Of a DNA stretch of 38,468 nt, positions 1-10,162 are shown piece by piece. How positions within the stretch are numbered: position 1 is the first letter of the stretch; every line of letters begins with the position of its first letter. The translations under genes and the position numbers were made by a program. Under the pieces are notes generated by a model that had not been told where the DNA came from, ran no database searches, and saw only the letters and a program-made list of their open reading frames with translations. Source of the stretch: Phytophthora quininea (lineage: Eukaryota; Oomycota; Peronosporomycetes; Peronosporales; Peronosporaceae); the NCBI GenBank assembly GCA_011947345.1, contig JAAVTG010000020.1:1-38468 (forward strand). Reading direction: 5' to 3'.

Positions 1-623
1 CGCTGAGATCGATACTGTGCTCCCGTGCCAGACGTCGCACCGATGGTGACGTCAAGAACTAAAGACATCACCGCAAAGTCAGCCACCACTTCCCTACAAA
101 CCACTGCAAAACTTCTCACCTTTTCGTCACTAAGATTTTGTCTCGGTGCAATCGGAATCGGCGTCACCGTCGGCAGTACTTCCTCCACAGGAGTAATCGT
201 CGGTTCCTCCTTCTTCGCAACTGGCGTCGGTATTTTCTTGGGCACTGGTGGGCCTGTGGCTTTCTTCTTGCCTGTCGACTGCGCTGCTGCAGCGGTGGCG
301 TCGTCCACGTCGATGTCGATGAGCGTGGAGCCCACTTTGGCCATGTCGCCGACCTCGTAGTGCACCTTCTTGACCACGCCGTCGTAGCGACTGGTGATCT
401 CTACCGTGGCCTTGTCGCTCTGCACCTCGCACACGTTCTGGAACTGCTTGACGGGGTCGCCCGCTTTCACGAACCACTGCAGCACTTCCACCTCGGCGAT
501 GCCTTCGCCAATGTCCGCGAGCTTGAACGGGATCTCTGGGAAGCTGGCGACAGATCCAGCGTGGAAGCGGCGCCATGCTGACGCATTGGAACGCAGCAGG
601 CGACGCGTCAGGAGCAACGTCAT
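1..623 (-). CDS. DBT: Branched-chain 2-oxoacid dehydrogenase E2 (dihydrolipoyl transacylase), 5' part
   Basis: This is the transacylase core subunit of the mitochondrial branched-chain 2-oxoacid dehydrogenase complex, which acts in Val/Leu/Ile breakdown. Exon 1 is 623-120 (168 codons) and starts with a basic Arg/Ser-rich presequence ([19 protein letters not shown]), as expected for mitochondrial import. A lipoyl domain follows: [15 protein letters not shown], then the lipoyl-lysine context [11 protein letters not shown]. After it comes a Lys/Pro/Thr linker. A 61 nt GT..AG intron (119-59) leads in phase 0 to exon 2, which opens the peripheral subunit-binding domain ([16 protein letters not shown]) and runs off the window edge. 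The catalytic acyltransferase domain is therefore not visible. The subunit-binding motif and single lipoyl domain favour the branched-chain E2 over pyruvate or oxoglutarate E2. The E1-beta gene of the same complex lies 2.2 kb away at 2874. Confidence 0.9.
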   Translation of the reverse strand, partial: MTLLLTRRLLRSNASAWRRFHAGSVASFPEIPFKLADIGEGIAEVEVLQWFVKAGDPVKQFQNVCEVQSDKATVEITSRYDGVVKKVHYEVGDMAKVGSTLIDIDVDDATAAAAQSTGKKKATGPPVPKKIPTPVAKKEEPTITPVEEVLPTVTPIPIAPRQNLSDEKVRSFAVVCREVVADFAVMSLVLDVTIGATSGTGAQYRSQ

Positions 624-633
624 CGCGACGGCT

Positions 634-656
634 CAAATTCCGGAATGAAAAGCTCC
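634..656 (-). promoter_or_regulatory. Initiator-like core promoter for the E2 gene
   Basis: On the minus strand this reads GCTTTTCATTCCGGAATTTG. It matches the oomycete initiator pattern TCATTYY followed by an A/T-rich TTT block, and it lies about 11-33 nt upstream of the E2 start codon. The assignment rests on the motif only. Confidence 0.5.
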
Positions 657-796
657 GAACTGCAACATGAAAAAATCGTAACTCCTGATTGGTTCCAGGT
701 TACAGGGTTACACCAGGAGGGGCGACATCTTTGCCAACGTGCGTCATCTCCGAGCGGTACATGAAGTTGCAGTCCTCTTTGAAGCAGCGTCTCTAA

Positions 797-811
797 GCTC
801 ATTTCCCAATT
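797..811 (+). promoter_or_regulatory. Initiator core promoter for xylulokinase
   Basis: The sequence GCTCATTTCCCAATT is a close match to the Phytophthora initiator (GCTCATTYYNCAWTTT). It lies about 40 nt before the ATG at 850. This argues that translation starts at 850 and not at the upstream in-frame codon near 739, which would lie before the transcription start. Confidence 0.6.
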
Positions 812-849
812 GGTTCGAAGGCTGCAACACGTATTCCTCTTGCAAGAAG

Positions 850-2519
850 ATGACGCTCGCGAACGACTCATTGTTCCTGGGGCTGGACTGCTCGACGCAG
901 AGCATGTCTGCCGTGGTGGTGGACGCCAACGGTCGAGTGGTCTACGAAAGCTCCTTCCGCTTCGACGAGCGCTTCCCAAAGTACGGCACCGACAACGGAG
1001 TACTCCGCAAAGGAGAGAGCGAGGTGGTGATCCCGTCGCTGATGTTCGTCGAGTCGCTGGACGCGATTCTGGACGAGCTGGCCAAGAGCTCCGTGGACAT
1101 CTCCAAGATCAAGAGCGTCAGTGGCAGTGCCCAGCAACATGCGTCAGTGTACTGGAGCACAGGGTTCTCCTTGAGCCAGTGTCTAGACGAAGCTGCGTCC
1201 GGTGCTGATTCCATTGTGGACGCCATGGCCAAGCAACAAGTGACTGCGTTCTGTCTGCCCAACGGACCCAGCTGGATGGACAGCTCGACCACCAAGTACT
1301 GCGCCGAGTTGGAGGCTGCTGTCGGTGGTCCGGATCGCGTCGCGGAGATCAGCGGCTCTCGAGCGTACGAGCGTTTCACGGGCAACCAGATCGCCAAGCG
1401 CATCCATGAGGACCCAGCGTTCTTGGACAAGTGCGGACGCATCGCGTTGGTCTCGTCCATGTTGACGTCGCTTTTGTGCGGAGACTACGCTCCTATCGAC
1501 GATAGCGACGGCTCCGGCATGAACTTGCTGGATGTGCGTGAACGAGTGTGGTCCCCTGAGCTGGTGAAGGCGACTGCCAAGTACAGCAGTTCCAAAGACG
1601 CACCGGAGAAGTTGGAAGCTGCTTTGGGAAACAAGTGTCGCGAGCGTATTCGTCAGTGGGAGATATCCACAGCTACTACCAGAAGAAGTACGGCTTTACG
1701 GCCGATTGCAAGGTCATTCCGTGCTCCGGCGACAACCCATGCACGCTGGCAGGCATCGGTCTCTCTCAAGCTGGAGACGTCGGGGTTTCGCTCGGTACTT
1801 CCAGCACTCTGTTCGCTACGGTGCCAACCGAGGCTGCGAGGTTCTCTGGCAAGGAAGGACACTTCTTCTGCAACCCCATCGATCCGAACACTGTCATGGC
1901 TATGATTTGCTTCAAGAACGGCTCGCTGACGCGCCAGGAGGTCCGTGACCGTCGTGCCGGCGCGTCGTGGGACAAGTTCGAGGAGTTGATGCAAGCCACG
2001 AAGGCCGGAAACGGAGGCGTCACGGCGTTCTACTACCAGGACCCGGAGATCACTCCTTCGACACTCAAGGCTGGAGTGATTGGCTTTGACGCCAACGGCT
2101 CGCGCACCGACATTTCTGCTGCCAAAGCCGAAGAGGAAGTGCGTGCCGTGGTCGAGAGCCAATTTCTGTCGCTGCGTCTACATGCCGAGCGCCTAGGAGT
2201 GAACAAGCCGAAGCGTCTCATCGTTGTCGGCGGAGCATCGGCCAACCAGTGCATGCTGCAAGTGCTCGCGAGTGTCTTCAATGCGCCAGTGTACCGCCTG
2301 ACGTGCGCGTCCAACTCGGCCGCTTTGGGCGGCGCCTTTCGTGCTCGTCACGGCTTTGCGTGCGCTGGCAGCTCCAGTGGTTACGTGCCGTTCGATGTCG
2401 GCGACAGTCTCGATTTCACGCTGAGCGCCACTCCGATCGAAGCGGATGCCAAGGTCTATACCAGCGAGCTGCCTCGCTTCGAGAGCCTCGAGGGCCAAGC
2501 CGTCAGTCTGTTGAGCTGA
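850..2519 (+). CDS. XYLB: Xylulokinase (FGGY carbohydrate kinase), one apparent frameshift
   Basis: It phosphorylates D-xylulose to xylulose 5-phosphate, feeding the pentose phosphate pathway. The N-terminus LGLDCSTQSMSAVVVD is the FGGY phosphate-binding loop. The C-terminal half carries GDNPCTLAGIGLS, VSLGTSSTLF, the CFKNGSLTR block typical of xylulokinases, and GGASANQCMLQVLA of the ATPase fold. The start at 850 is supported by the initiator at 797. The frame changes near 1635. Upstream codons run from 850 to about 1634; downstream codons resume with SSVGDIHSYYQKKYGF in the -1 frame. Allowing one missing base gives 557 codons, close to the animal homologue. No intron of usable length fits the break, so I read it as a lost base, with a real frameshift as the alternative. 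It lies between two genes of the branched-chain dehydrogenase. Confidence 0.88.
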
Positions 2520-2873
2520 GTTTCCTCTTGTCTGTTGCAGCTCCAGAGCTCATTTTGTGCGTTTGTCATCTTCCGATCGTGTAGAGCTCCTGGTCAATAC
2601 ACGAGTGTGATCTTTACCACTTTCAACACTTGAGCAGGCTTGTCAATAGCAATGTCATCCCGCCCCATGAATTGCCGTGATCCAATGCTCTTCAACAAAA
2701 TGTGTAATCCTTTTGATTTGATGATGTACTCAACAAACGGAATTTGTACGCAACAAACGCTCCCACATACTTACTTCCCTACAAACAATTCCTTTTTCCG
2801 TGACGTTGAACTTGCCAAAAGAAACCAGCCGTCACCTTCCTCCAGCAGTCGCAGACTTGCCTCCAACGTCACC

Positions 2874-4149
2874 ATGTCGATGCTCTCTCGCCCCGCTCTT
2901 CGGTTGCGGACTCCCCAACGCTTCCGTGCATTGCATGTGGCGTCTCCACTGTCGCAAGCCTTAGCGGAAGAAGTGGACGAGGCTCCAGCACTGCAGACGC
3001 AGCAGATGAACCTCTTCATGGCCATCAACGACGCCATGCGCGTCGCTATGGAGACGGACCCCACCGCCGTGCTCTTCGGAGAGGACGTGGCCTTTGGCGG
3101 CGTGTTCCGCTGCTCGGTAGAGCTGCGAGACAAGTTCGGACCCGACCGGGTCTTCAACTCGCCACTGTGCGAGCAAGGCATCGCAGGATTCGCCATCGGC
3201 TACGCGTCCACGGGACGGACTGCCATCGCCGAGATCCAATTCGCAGACTACATCTTCCCAGCCTTCGACCAGATCGTGAACGAAGCGGCCAAGTTCCGGT
3301 ACCGCTCTGGCGGGGAGTTTGACTGCGGCAAGTTGACGTTCCGAGCTCCGTATGGAGCGGTGGGTCATGGAGGCCACTACCACTCGCAGTCTCCGGAAGC
3401 CTACTTTGCCCACACACCGGGTCTTAAAGTGGTGATGCCACGCAACCCACAGACTGCAAAAGGACTGCTGTTGGCGTCCATTAGAGACCCGAACCCAGTG
3501 GTGTTTTTGGAGCCAAAGTCGCTTTACCGAGCAGCAGTTGGAGAGGTGAGAAGGAAAGGATTTTGAGTTGTGAAGTGAATCTGACGGGTGAGTTGTAGGT
3601 GCCGGTTGGAGACTACGAGCGCAATTTGGGCGAAGCGGAGATTGTGCGACGAGGCTCGGATGTTACGGTCGTTGGGTGGGGAGCGCAGATGCGAGTGCTG
3701 GCAGAGGCGTGCAGTTACGCTGAAGATTTGGGCATCAGCTGCGAGCTCATTGACCTGCAGACGATCTCTCCTTGGGACGCAGATACCATCGAGCACTCGG
3801 TGCGCAAGACCGGTCGGCTAATCGTCAGTCACGAAGCCCCAGTGAGATCTCAATTATGACCATCTCTATTCTTCGGAAGCGCTAATAATTTGGTGTCTTT
3901 TAGAAAAGCGGTGGGTTTGCAGCAGAGATATCGTCCAGCATCCAAGAGCGGTGCTTCCTGAGTCTGGAAGCTCCTATTCAGCGTGTATGCGGCTACGATA
4001 CTCCGTTCCCACTTGCGTTCGAGTCGGTAAGTGTCGTCTAACTTGTATTTTTTTACCATGAGTTTGACGCAATCTTTTGATGAACATAGCACTATGTTCC
4101 GGACGCACTGAAGAACTTTGAGGCCATCAAAAGCGTAGTGAACTACTAA
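2874..4149 (+). CDS. BCKDHB: Branched-chain 2-oxoacid dehydrogenase E1 beta subunit
   Basis: This is the beta subunit of the thiamine-dependent decarboxylase of the mitochondrial branched-chain dehydrogenase. Four exons are 2874-3545, 3599-3841, 3904-4026 and 4090-4149. Introns are 53, 62 and 63 nt, all GT..AG in phase 0. The total is 366 codons. The N-terminus is basic and Ser/Arg-rich, as in mitochondrial targeting. The transketolase-like pyrimidine domain is clear: [70 protein letters not shown] and [20 protein letters not shown]. Exon 2 begins VPVGDY and carries the C-terminal transketolase domain ([12 protein letters not shown]). The last exon ends [11 protein letters not shown]. No frame break is present. 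The ATG at 2874 was chosen because upstream in-frame sequence is AT-rich and has no targeting character. Confidence 0.95.
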
Positions 4150-4220
4150 AAGATAACGTGTGTGGTTTCTTTTGCTCAAAGCCTTTGTAGACCGTTGCAC
4201 AAAAGTCGTGTCAAAAGCAG

Positions 4221-4507
4221 ATGACACTAACGGTAAGCTCACAACCAAACACAGCCAAACGAGCAAACGTAAGAAGAAAAGAAGAAGGAAAGACACCCCG
4301 GAAGACGTAGTTGTGACGCCGCTGCATGCAAGAGTCCCTGGTCCTCACGAGTATTCTGTAGCTCGACAATTACTGGTGCAACTAGTGAACAGCTGCTCGG
4401 AGGATTTCGAGCCGCGGCAAAACTCGGCACTGCTACATGAAGTACGGGAGCGTTTGTACGTGCTGTCAGATGAGATCGCTCGCTTGCGCTATGGTCGCCT
4501 TGGCTGA
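4221..4507 (+). CDS. Small conserved-looking protein of unknown function
   Basis: I do not recognise this family. The ATG at 4221 opens a Ser/Lys/Arg-rich stretch. The downstream frame reads EDVVVTPLHARVPGPHEYSV, then a helical, charged C-terminus ending RLYVLSDEIARLRYGRLG. The two parts are in different frames, joined if one C is missing in the CCCC run at 4296-4299; this would give about 95 residues. The C-terminal frame has no ATG of its own, only a GTG at 4160. It begins about 70 nt after the E1-beta stop, on the same strand. The regular helix-like pattern of the last 50 residues is the main reason to call it a gene. It could still be chance coding in the E1-beta 3' region. Confidence 0.45.
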
Positions 4508-4782
4508 GTGAATTAAAAACCTCCACCGACAGAGCGTGGGAGACTCAATCGCCTGGAGTTCAGCTGCCTGCGAACGTTGCAGTCATCGTGAAGCGCAGTG
4601 TTCCTGGCATAACTGTTTGGATGGCAGGGTATCAAAACAAACCTTCAGCTTGCTAACAGCGGAGAATAGCGTGACGGAACTGAACAAGTACACGAAGATG
4701 TTGACACGCAAAGGCTTTTGCAGAAGCTGTTGGGAGTGATGATGAGTAAGTTTGTAGTGAATGTAGCGTATGTTGCTTTACG

Positions 4783-7700
4783 TTATCGCTTTGTCTGCTG
4801 CGCCTCCGGCTGCAAGAGGCTTTCGTAATACTGGCAAAATAGCTGCGTCTGCGTAAACTCATCCAGATAATCCTCGTAAATGCTGTTGCGCACTTCCTTA
4901 GCCACCTCCTCTTGTAAGCGGTCGTAGAAACTTTGACCACCTAGATAGATAATCGTAGCACAGTGTTAGACATCTACTTCTGGCTAAACAATGACAACCA
5001 AAGCAGAAGCAGCCACCAACCTGATATCGATGCCGCCAAGTCATGCGAGGAAATGTCGAAGCCCAAGTCTCGCAGGAAAATCTCGGCCTCCTGCATCGTC
5101 AACGTAATGATTGTATCTTGCTCGTCGGTGAGCTCGTACCACGGGTTCTCTCCAGCATGCAGAGCACAAAAGCGTTCTTTGGCCTTACGTAACAATCGAC
5201 ATAATTCCACACCGTTCGGAATGGACGTGGGGCCCAAATGCCGCATCACAGCAGGGATAGCAATTTGGTCGTTGTCGATATCGTAGAAACACACGTCGGA
5301 CCACTCCGACGTGTCCGTCACGCTGTGACAGCCAACCAGGAATGGTACTGGTGAATGCAAGAAATCTAGTAGACTTGATGGCAGCAAAGGGATGTACGTC
5401 GACTGCCACTGGAAAGGAGCGAGCAGCAGCAGCAACGCCGTGCAAATTGCTGATACCTTGGCAGGACTGTCACTCATGATCACCACTTGCTTCTCCAGCA
5501 GCAAGAAAGCCATGATTTCCACAACCCTCTCGGGCGACAAGAAGCGTAGCACGACACCGACAGACCACCGGTCCGAATGCCGTTTAGGAAACTGGTAGCT
5601 GAAATCATACGTCGGGAACCGAGCTGTTGACCAATGACCCGGGTCATTAACTCGTATCCGACGTGCTCGATGCAGGATCTGTTGGGTCACAGCCAATGTC
5701 AGAAACGAATAGCATCAAACTAAAACGACAACTTACATCGATCGAGGAAGCTGACAAACTCTGCCGCTGTTTTGGTTGTGTTTGCGGACGAGGTCGACGG
5801 AATCGAAGACGCATCGGCCGATTTCCCTTTTCCAGCAATGTCATCGCCTCTTCGAAGCTAAGTGACGCTTTTCAAGAATGTTTTTGTCAGTTTTTAGGAT
5901 GTTAGCAGCAAATACGACGGCCCCTTACCCGTTGTAATGCTGTCGATCGCTTCAAGAGTGTCGCCAACTTGAACACGCTCGTATTCTTTGGGACAATTCG
6001 CTTCAATGGTTTTTACCATAGGCTTATCCACGATCCACTCGTTGTCAAAACTGTAGGAACCGATGGCGTCAGTACTTAAGCTCTTCTGGATCTGGCTTGG
6101 GTGCTTCTTCATCTCAGCAAATGCTTCGTTGTCAGCACCGTTGTTTATTCCCACATTAGCATCTTCGCTCAAAATCACTCGTCGCTCTGATGGAGAGAAC
6201 ATCAGCTTTGCTCCGATCGAGTTCAGATTCCCTTTGTTCGACTCAGTTGAGGCGGCTCGCATGCGTGGATTCTCTTCATGGTAAATGGTAAACTCCATTG
6301 CCAGGTCCAACTTTGGCCGCAGTACAACTTCGAACTGGAAATCATCAGCTGATGCACCCGACTGGTCGTTCGTCGAAGCTAGCGCCGAAACCTTTTGTTG
6401 TTCTAGTTCCTTCTCAACAACCATGCGTAGAAGCTGCAAATACAGGCGATAGCATAACCATAAGCACATTGATAAGCTATCAGCATTTAACCACCAGCAC
6501 AGGTCAAGCAAGATACGTACCGCAAAGTGCAAACGGTAAAAGGAAATTTGCTGGTAAAACAGTAGCACACAGGGGCCATTTTCCTCGTCAAGTGTACGTC
6601 TTTTCCAGACGGTGACGAAGTAAACCAACTTGGGGCCCAGGTGGCTCGTGGGCTCGTCGCTGCATCGTTCGTCGCTGGTATATTCGCCATTTGCACCTCT
6701 TTCATCACTGCGACGCAGAATCCATACAACACTTCGCCTTTTGCGCCCGTAAGTCGAAATGTGTATCCACTAGTCTCCGACGAGTGATCTACGTGCTTCT
6801 GCAGACGTTCAACATCAGTAAACCACCTGGATACTGCAGAGCCTTGGAGCGATGACAATTGGTCGGGGAGCATTTTGTCAGAGGAACTCCCTTGGGGAAA
6901 CAAAAGTCGGCAACGGACTCATCAGGCGAATCGTTAGCCCGCTAACAAATGCACAATAAGGGTTAACAAATAAAATAAAATAAAAACGGATATTCCAAGC
7001 AGAAGAAAAACTTACACTTGGGAACTGGTACAAAACTCGAGGTTTATAAAACCCCGACGTCCGCGTAGCTTGCCGTTCGTCCTCACTTAGCGCCATTCCA
7101 GTCACGAAAAAGCGCTCGAAAATATGCTCTTTCTTGAGATGCATTGAAAACATGATCGATCGTGCCACATTCTGCAGTTTGCTCGGATGAGCTCTCGCGT
7201 TCCAGAGATCTCGTGTCGACGGCTTCGCGTACATGATTCGATACATTAGGTGCTGCTGTTGTGGATTCTCACTGTCACCTCCGTTTTTGCCATCAACGAT
7301 TCGACGTGACGAACCACCGAACGCCTCCAACGCTGATCCGGTCGTCGACGATCGGTTTAGTCGTCCAGGGATCGTGGCGGTTGCATTTAGATGATACATA
7401 AGCGACTGTCGGTCTCTCAAATCCAACGCCAACGACGGACTGTAGCCATCACTCTTTGCTGTCTTCATAGGTTGTCCATCCATGTCTTCAATAACTTCCG
7501 ACTCATTCCTCGTTGCATCAACCAACGGTTGCGCCTCTCCTGGCGTCTCCAAGTCGCTTGAATCCTCACTCTCCTCACTGGAATCGTCGTCAAAATCGAA
7601 TGACGATAGTGTCGGACTCAATAAATTAGCTGTATGGTCCGTACTGCATATAGAAATAAGCAAAATGCAGTGTCATTCAGTAAAAAAAATACTATCAGTA

Positions 7701-8025
7701 GAATAAAGCTTCTTCCTTACCTGAATGGCGAGGATGAATCCTCCACATCGATGGTTCTACTGCTGGGGTCTTTGGGTTGGCTATCTGTACGCACTACGAG
7801 GTCCAAAAGGTCCCTCGCTGTCTTCTGTCGCCTCCGCTTCTCGACCAGATATTTCTCCTTCCACTTCTGCGCCTCGTACTGAGCCAACGCCAGCTCGTTC
7901 TGCGAGAGAGCCACGTAAGAGGATTGTATTAAGCTGTGGTACGGCAAATATGACACCTGCAACTGCTCGATCTTCTCCTGGAACTCGGCGGCGGCGGCGC
8001 TCTCCTCGCTGAAGCGAGAGCTCAT
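4783..8025 (-). CDS. DENN-domain protein with an internal PDZ-like domain (predicted Rab GEF)
   Basis: Seven exons: 8025-7721, 7643-7016, 6941-6521, 6433-5929, 5867-5737, 5678-5021, 4940-4783; introns 58-87 nt, all GT..AG. Order: an N-terminal coiled coil (residues about 15-90); an acidic Ser/Asp linker; the uDENN part with HIFERFFVTGMALSEDE, VADFCFPKGVPL and VLYGFCVAVM; a PDZ-like stretch (VQVGDTLEAIDSITT, then FEEAMTLLEKGNRPMRLRF); cDENN (RVVEIMAFLLLEKQVVIMSD, WQSTYIPLLPSSLLDFL); and a dDENN tail (FYDRLQEEVAKEVRNSIYED). DENN proteins are usually exchange factors for Rab GTPases on membranes; no specific Rab can be inferred. Exon 3 has two -1 breaks, at the AAAA run 6538-6541 and the TTTT run 6873-6876. 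Allowing one base at each makes the coding length exactly 2808 nt (935 residues), and all intron phases then agree. Confidence 0.85.
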
Positions 8026-8505
8026 CGTTGGAGCTCAAATCTGGTTCTGCACCGGCAGCCGCCACCGGGGTACGCCTCGCTGTAACCGTAATCCACGTTT
8101 GAAGAGCATGAATCCAACCGCATCGTACAGACGACAGTTAAACAACAAAAAGCTCTTAATCTGTCGTGAACTTCAACTTCAACAGCTTGCCTCTCATTTT
8201 GCTCGTCACGAGTCTGGACTGGACTGCGCACAAACATACGTGGGAACATGTCATGTCGAATTCGTATCATCGCCGCAATACCGCACATCCGCCAGAGGAG
8301 TACATATCGACCAATAAAGTCATTAACAGCGCTGTGGCCCTCACTGGTCGGATATGTGCATTCCTCCAACGCAACAGGCTCGATCGGACCCAGCACAGCC
8401 CCGGAGACAGCAAACTGGCCAGGCGGAGCATGAAACGATGCACACACAAAAAGTGGATTGAATGGATTTGACGAACTTCAAAAGAAGTTCAAAACACGAC
8501 ATCTC
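8026..8505. other. Intergenic stretch between the DENN gene and the inverted repeat
   Basis: I see no gene I can support. A minus-strand reading frame (about 8447-8022) has no recognisable domain and overlaps the likely promoter of the DENN gene. The unique sequence ends at about 8505, where homology to the distant inverted arm begins. Confidence 0.5.
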
Positions 8506-8571
8506 TGCGAAGTGCTGCAGTCTTGCTTCCTTGAGCGGCAGCGGCTGCTCCCAGATGACTGCAATGCGCAG

Positions 8572-8894
8572 TTAACAGTAGAAGAACCCTCCAAACGGAC
8601 GGCCGACCATGCAACACGAGTCAAAGTGAGGGCAGCCGAATGCGTTCCACCAGCCGATGGGGTAGCGCCAGCCGTAGCGAAAGCCACCGCCGAACGGGAA
8701 GCAGAAGCGGTAGCGGAGACCACCACCCATAAACCGCTCATGGGCCGATGCGCCAGGGATCGGTTCTTGGCCGCCGACGATCGTCACTCCGGGGGAAGTT
8801 GCTCTTGAGTCTCCGGTGCAGGGTCTTCAACGTACGTGCAGCTCATGACCGCTGCGAGGACCAGCAACACAACAATAACTGAACTTTTGGCCAT
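8572..8894 (-). CDS. Small secreted Gly/Tyr/Cys-rich protein (left-arm copy)
   Basis: The ATG at 8894 opens a secretory signal peptide (MAKSSVIVVLLVLAAVMSC), followed by an acidic Pro/Glu segment. The mature part is rich in Gly, Arg, Tyr, Phe and Cys (ERFMGGGLRYRFCFPFGGG, then FGCPHFDSCCMVGRPFGG) and ends in FFYC. The length is about 107 residues. The signal-peptide frame and the mature frame are offset by one base at a CCCCC/GGGGG run (about 8794-8800). The same offset exists in the right-arm copy, so either a base is missing in both or the reading is wrong there. Unlike the right-arm copy, this one has no nonsense codon in the mature part. The function is unknown; secretion to the wall or apoplast is an inference. 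Confidence 0.5.
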
Positions 8895-9264
8895 GATCGC
8901 TTGGGGTAGACACTTGGGCGCTGAAGCTCAGAATGAGGAACGAGCCGACCGGAACACGCCGGTCATTTGGAGCAGTACACGAAAGTCGCGTGGGCATCTC
9001 CGTTCGTTCTTCTTTGGCTGATCACATGTCACGCTTCAGCTTCGAAGCTCTTGTAGAGGGAAGCGACGGCCATCGATCGAGACAAAAACGATTACAGCGA
9101 TTAGGAAGTCGACGTTGAGGAGAAAACAATTTCATCAACACTAACTGCTACAGAAGACTACAAGACATGTACAATGTAGAACACATGAGCCCGACGCGCG
9201 ATCACTCGCTACGCAGCTTGCGGTAGTATCCCTTTTGCGAGGTGGGAGCCCTTCGGACGCCTGT

Positions 9265-9665
9265 GCGCCGGCACCACCGCCGACTCCACCACCAACGCCT
9301 GCGCCGCCGTAGCCACCGATACCAGCACCGCCACCAATCCCCTCCAACGCCGGCACCACCGCCGACTCCACCACCAACGCCTGCGCCGCCGTAGCCACCG
9401 ATACCAGCACCACCACCAATCCCCTCCAACGCCGGCACCACCGCCGACTCCACCACCAACGCCTGCGCCGCCGTAGCCACCGATACCAGCACCGCCACCA
9501 ATCCCCCTCCAACGCCGGCACCACCGCCGACTCCACCACCAACGCCTGCGCCGCCGTAGCCACCGATACCAGCACCGCCACCAATCCCCTCCAACGCCGG
9601 CACCACCGCCGACTCCACCACCAACGCCTGCGCCGCCGTAGCCACCGATATCAGCACCGCCGCCC
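9265..9665 (-). repeat. 82 bp tandem repeat in the glycine-rich gene (left arm)
   Basis: Four head-to-tail units of about 82 bp are recognisable by the recurring CCAATCCCCTCCAACGCCGG junction on the plus strand (near 9337, 9418, 9500 and 9582). One junction (about 9500) has CCCCC where the rest have CCCC. A unit length of 82 shifts the reading frame by one base at each copy. Confidence 0.85.
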
Positions 9666-9856
9666 ACTCCACCAGTTATGCCGCCGTATCCGCCGGCACC
9701 ACCGCCGACTCCACCACCAACGCCTGCGCCGGCATAACCACCGACACCAGCGCCGCCGCCCACTCCACCAGTTTTGCCGCCGTATCCGCCGACACCGGCG
9801 GCTCCGTGGCCGGCCCCGTAGATACTGGCACCACCACTGACGCCCCCGTGAACACC

Positions 9857-9861
9857 GCCGT
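9857..9861. other. Target-site duplication (left copy)
   Basis: The sequence GCCGT directly abuts the left LTR. The same five bases follow the right LTR at 15158-15162. They occur once, without the element, in the right arm (ACGGC in CTCACGGCGG near 18755). Confidence 0.92.
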
Positions 9862-10151
9862 TGTAATGGCACTTAAGCAGATGACAGAAAATTGCAGACT
9901 GATGAATTCAACTGAGACTCTTCGAGCTAGCCTACCTCTAGCTGTGTGTGTCCCGGGCTGATGTGTAGCAAATGCAGGAGAACGAAGATCGGCTTCCCAA
10001 TGACGAGTTGTCTGCTGTCTGTTGCCGAGTGGCTGCGCAACCTCCACGTCGTCGCTCCAGTCTCGGCGCCAAGCTGACGAAGGCTCGGCCCTTCGTACGC
10101 GGAGATTCATTGGGTCACCGCTGGAATGATGCAGTCGTCGTGGACATTACA
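9862..10151 (-). repeat. 3' LTR of the Ty3 element
   Basis: This 290 bp LTR begins TGTAATGGC and ends CATTACA on the plus strand, and is identical by eye to 14868-15157. It is the downstream LTR because the coding region reads on the minus strand and ends at 10163. Confidence 0.95.
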
Positions 10152-10162
10152 ATCCCTGGCAC

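Noticed and set aside
739..849. N-terminal extension of xylulokinase from an upstream in-frame codon
   Set aside because: The initiator at 797 lies downstream of it, and the extension is unlike the family's N-terminus.
8022..8447. Minus-strand frame of about 141 codons upstream of the DENN gene
   Set aside because: No recognisable domain, and it overlaps the expected promoter of the DENN gene.
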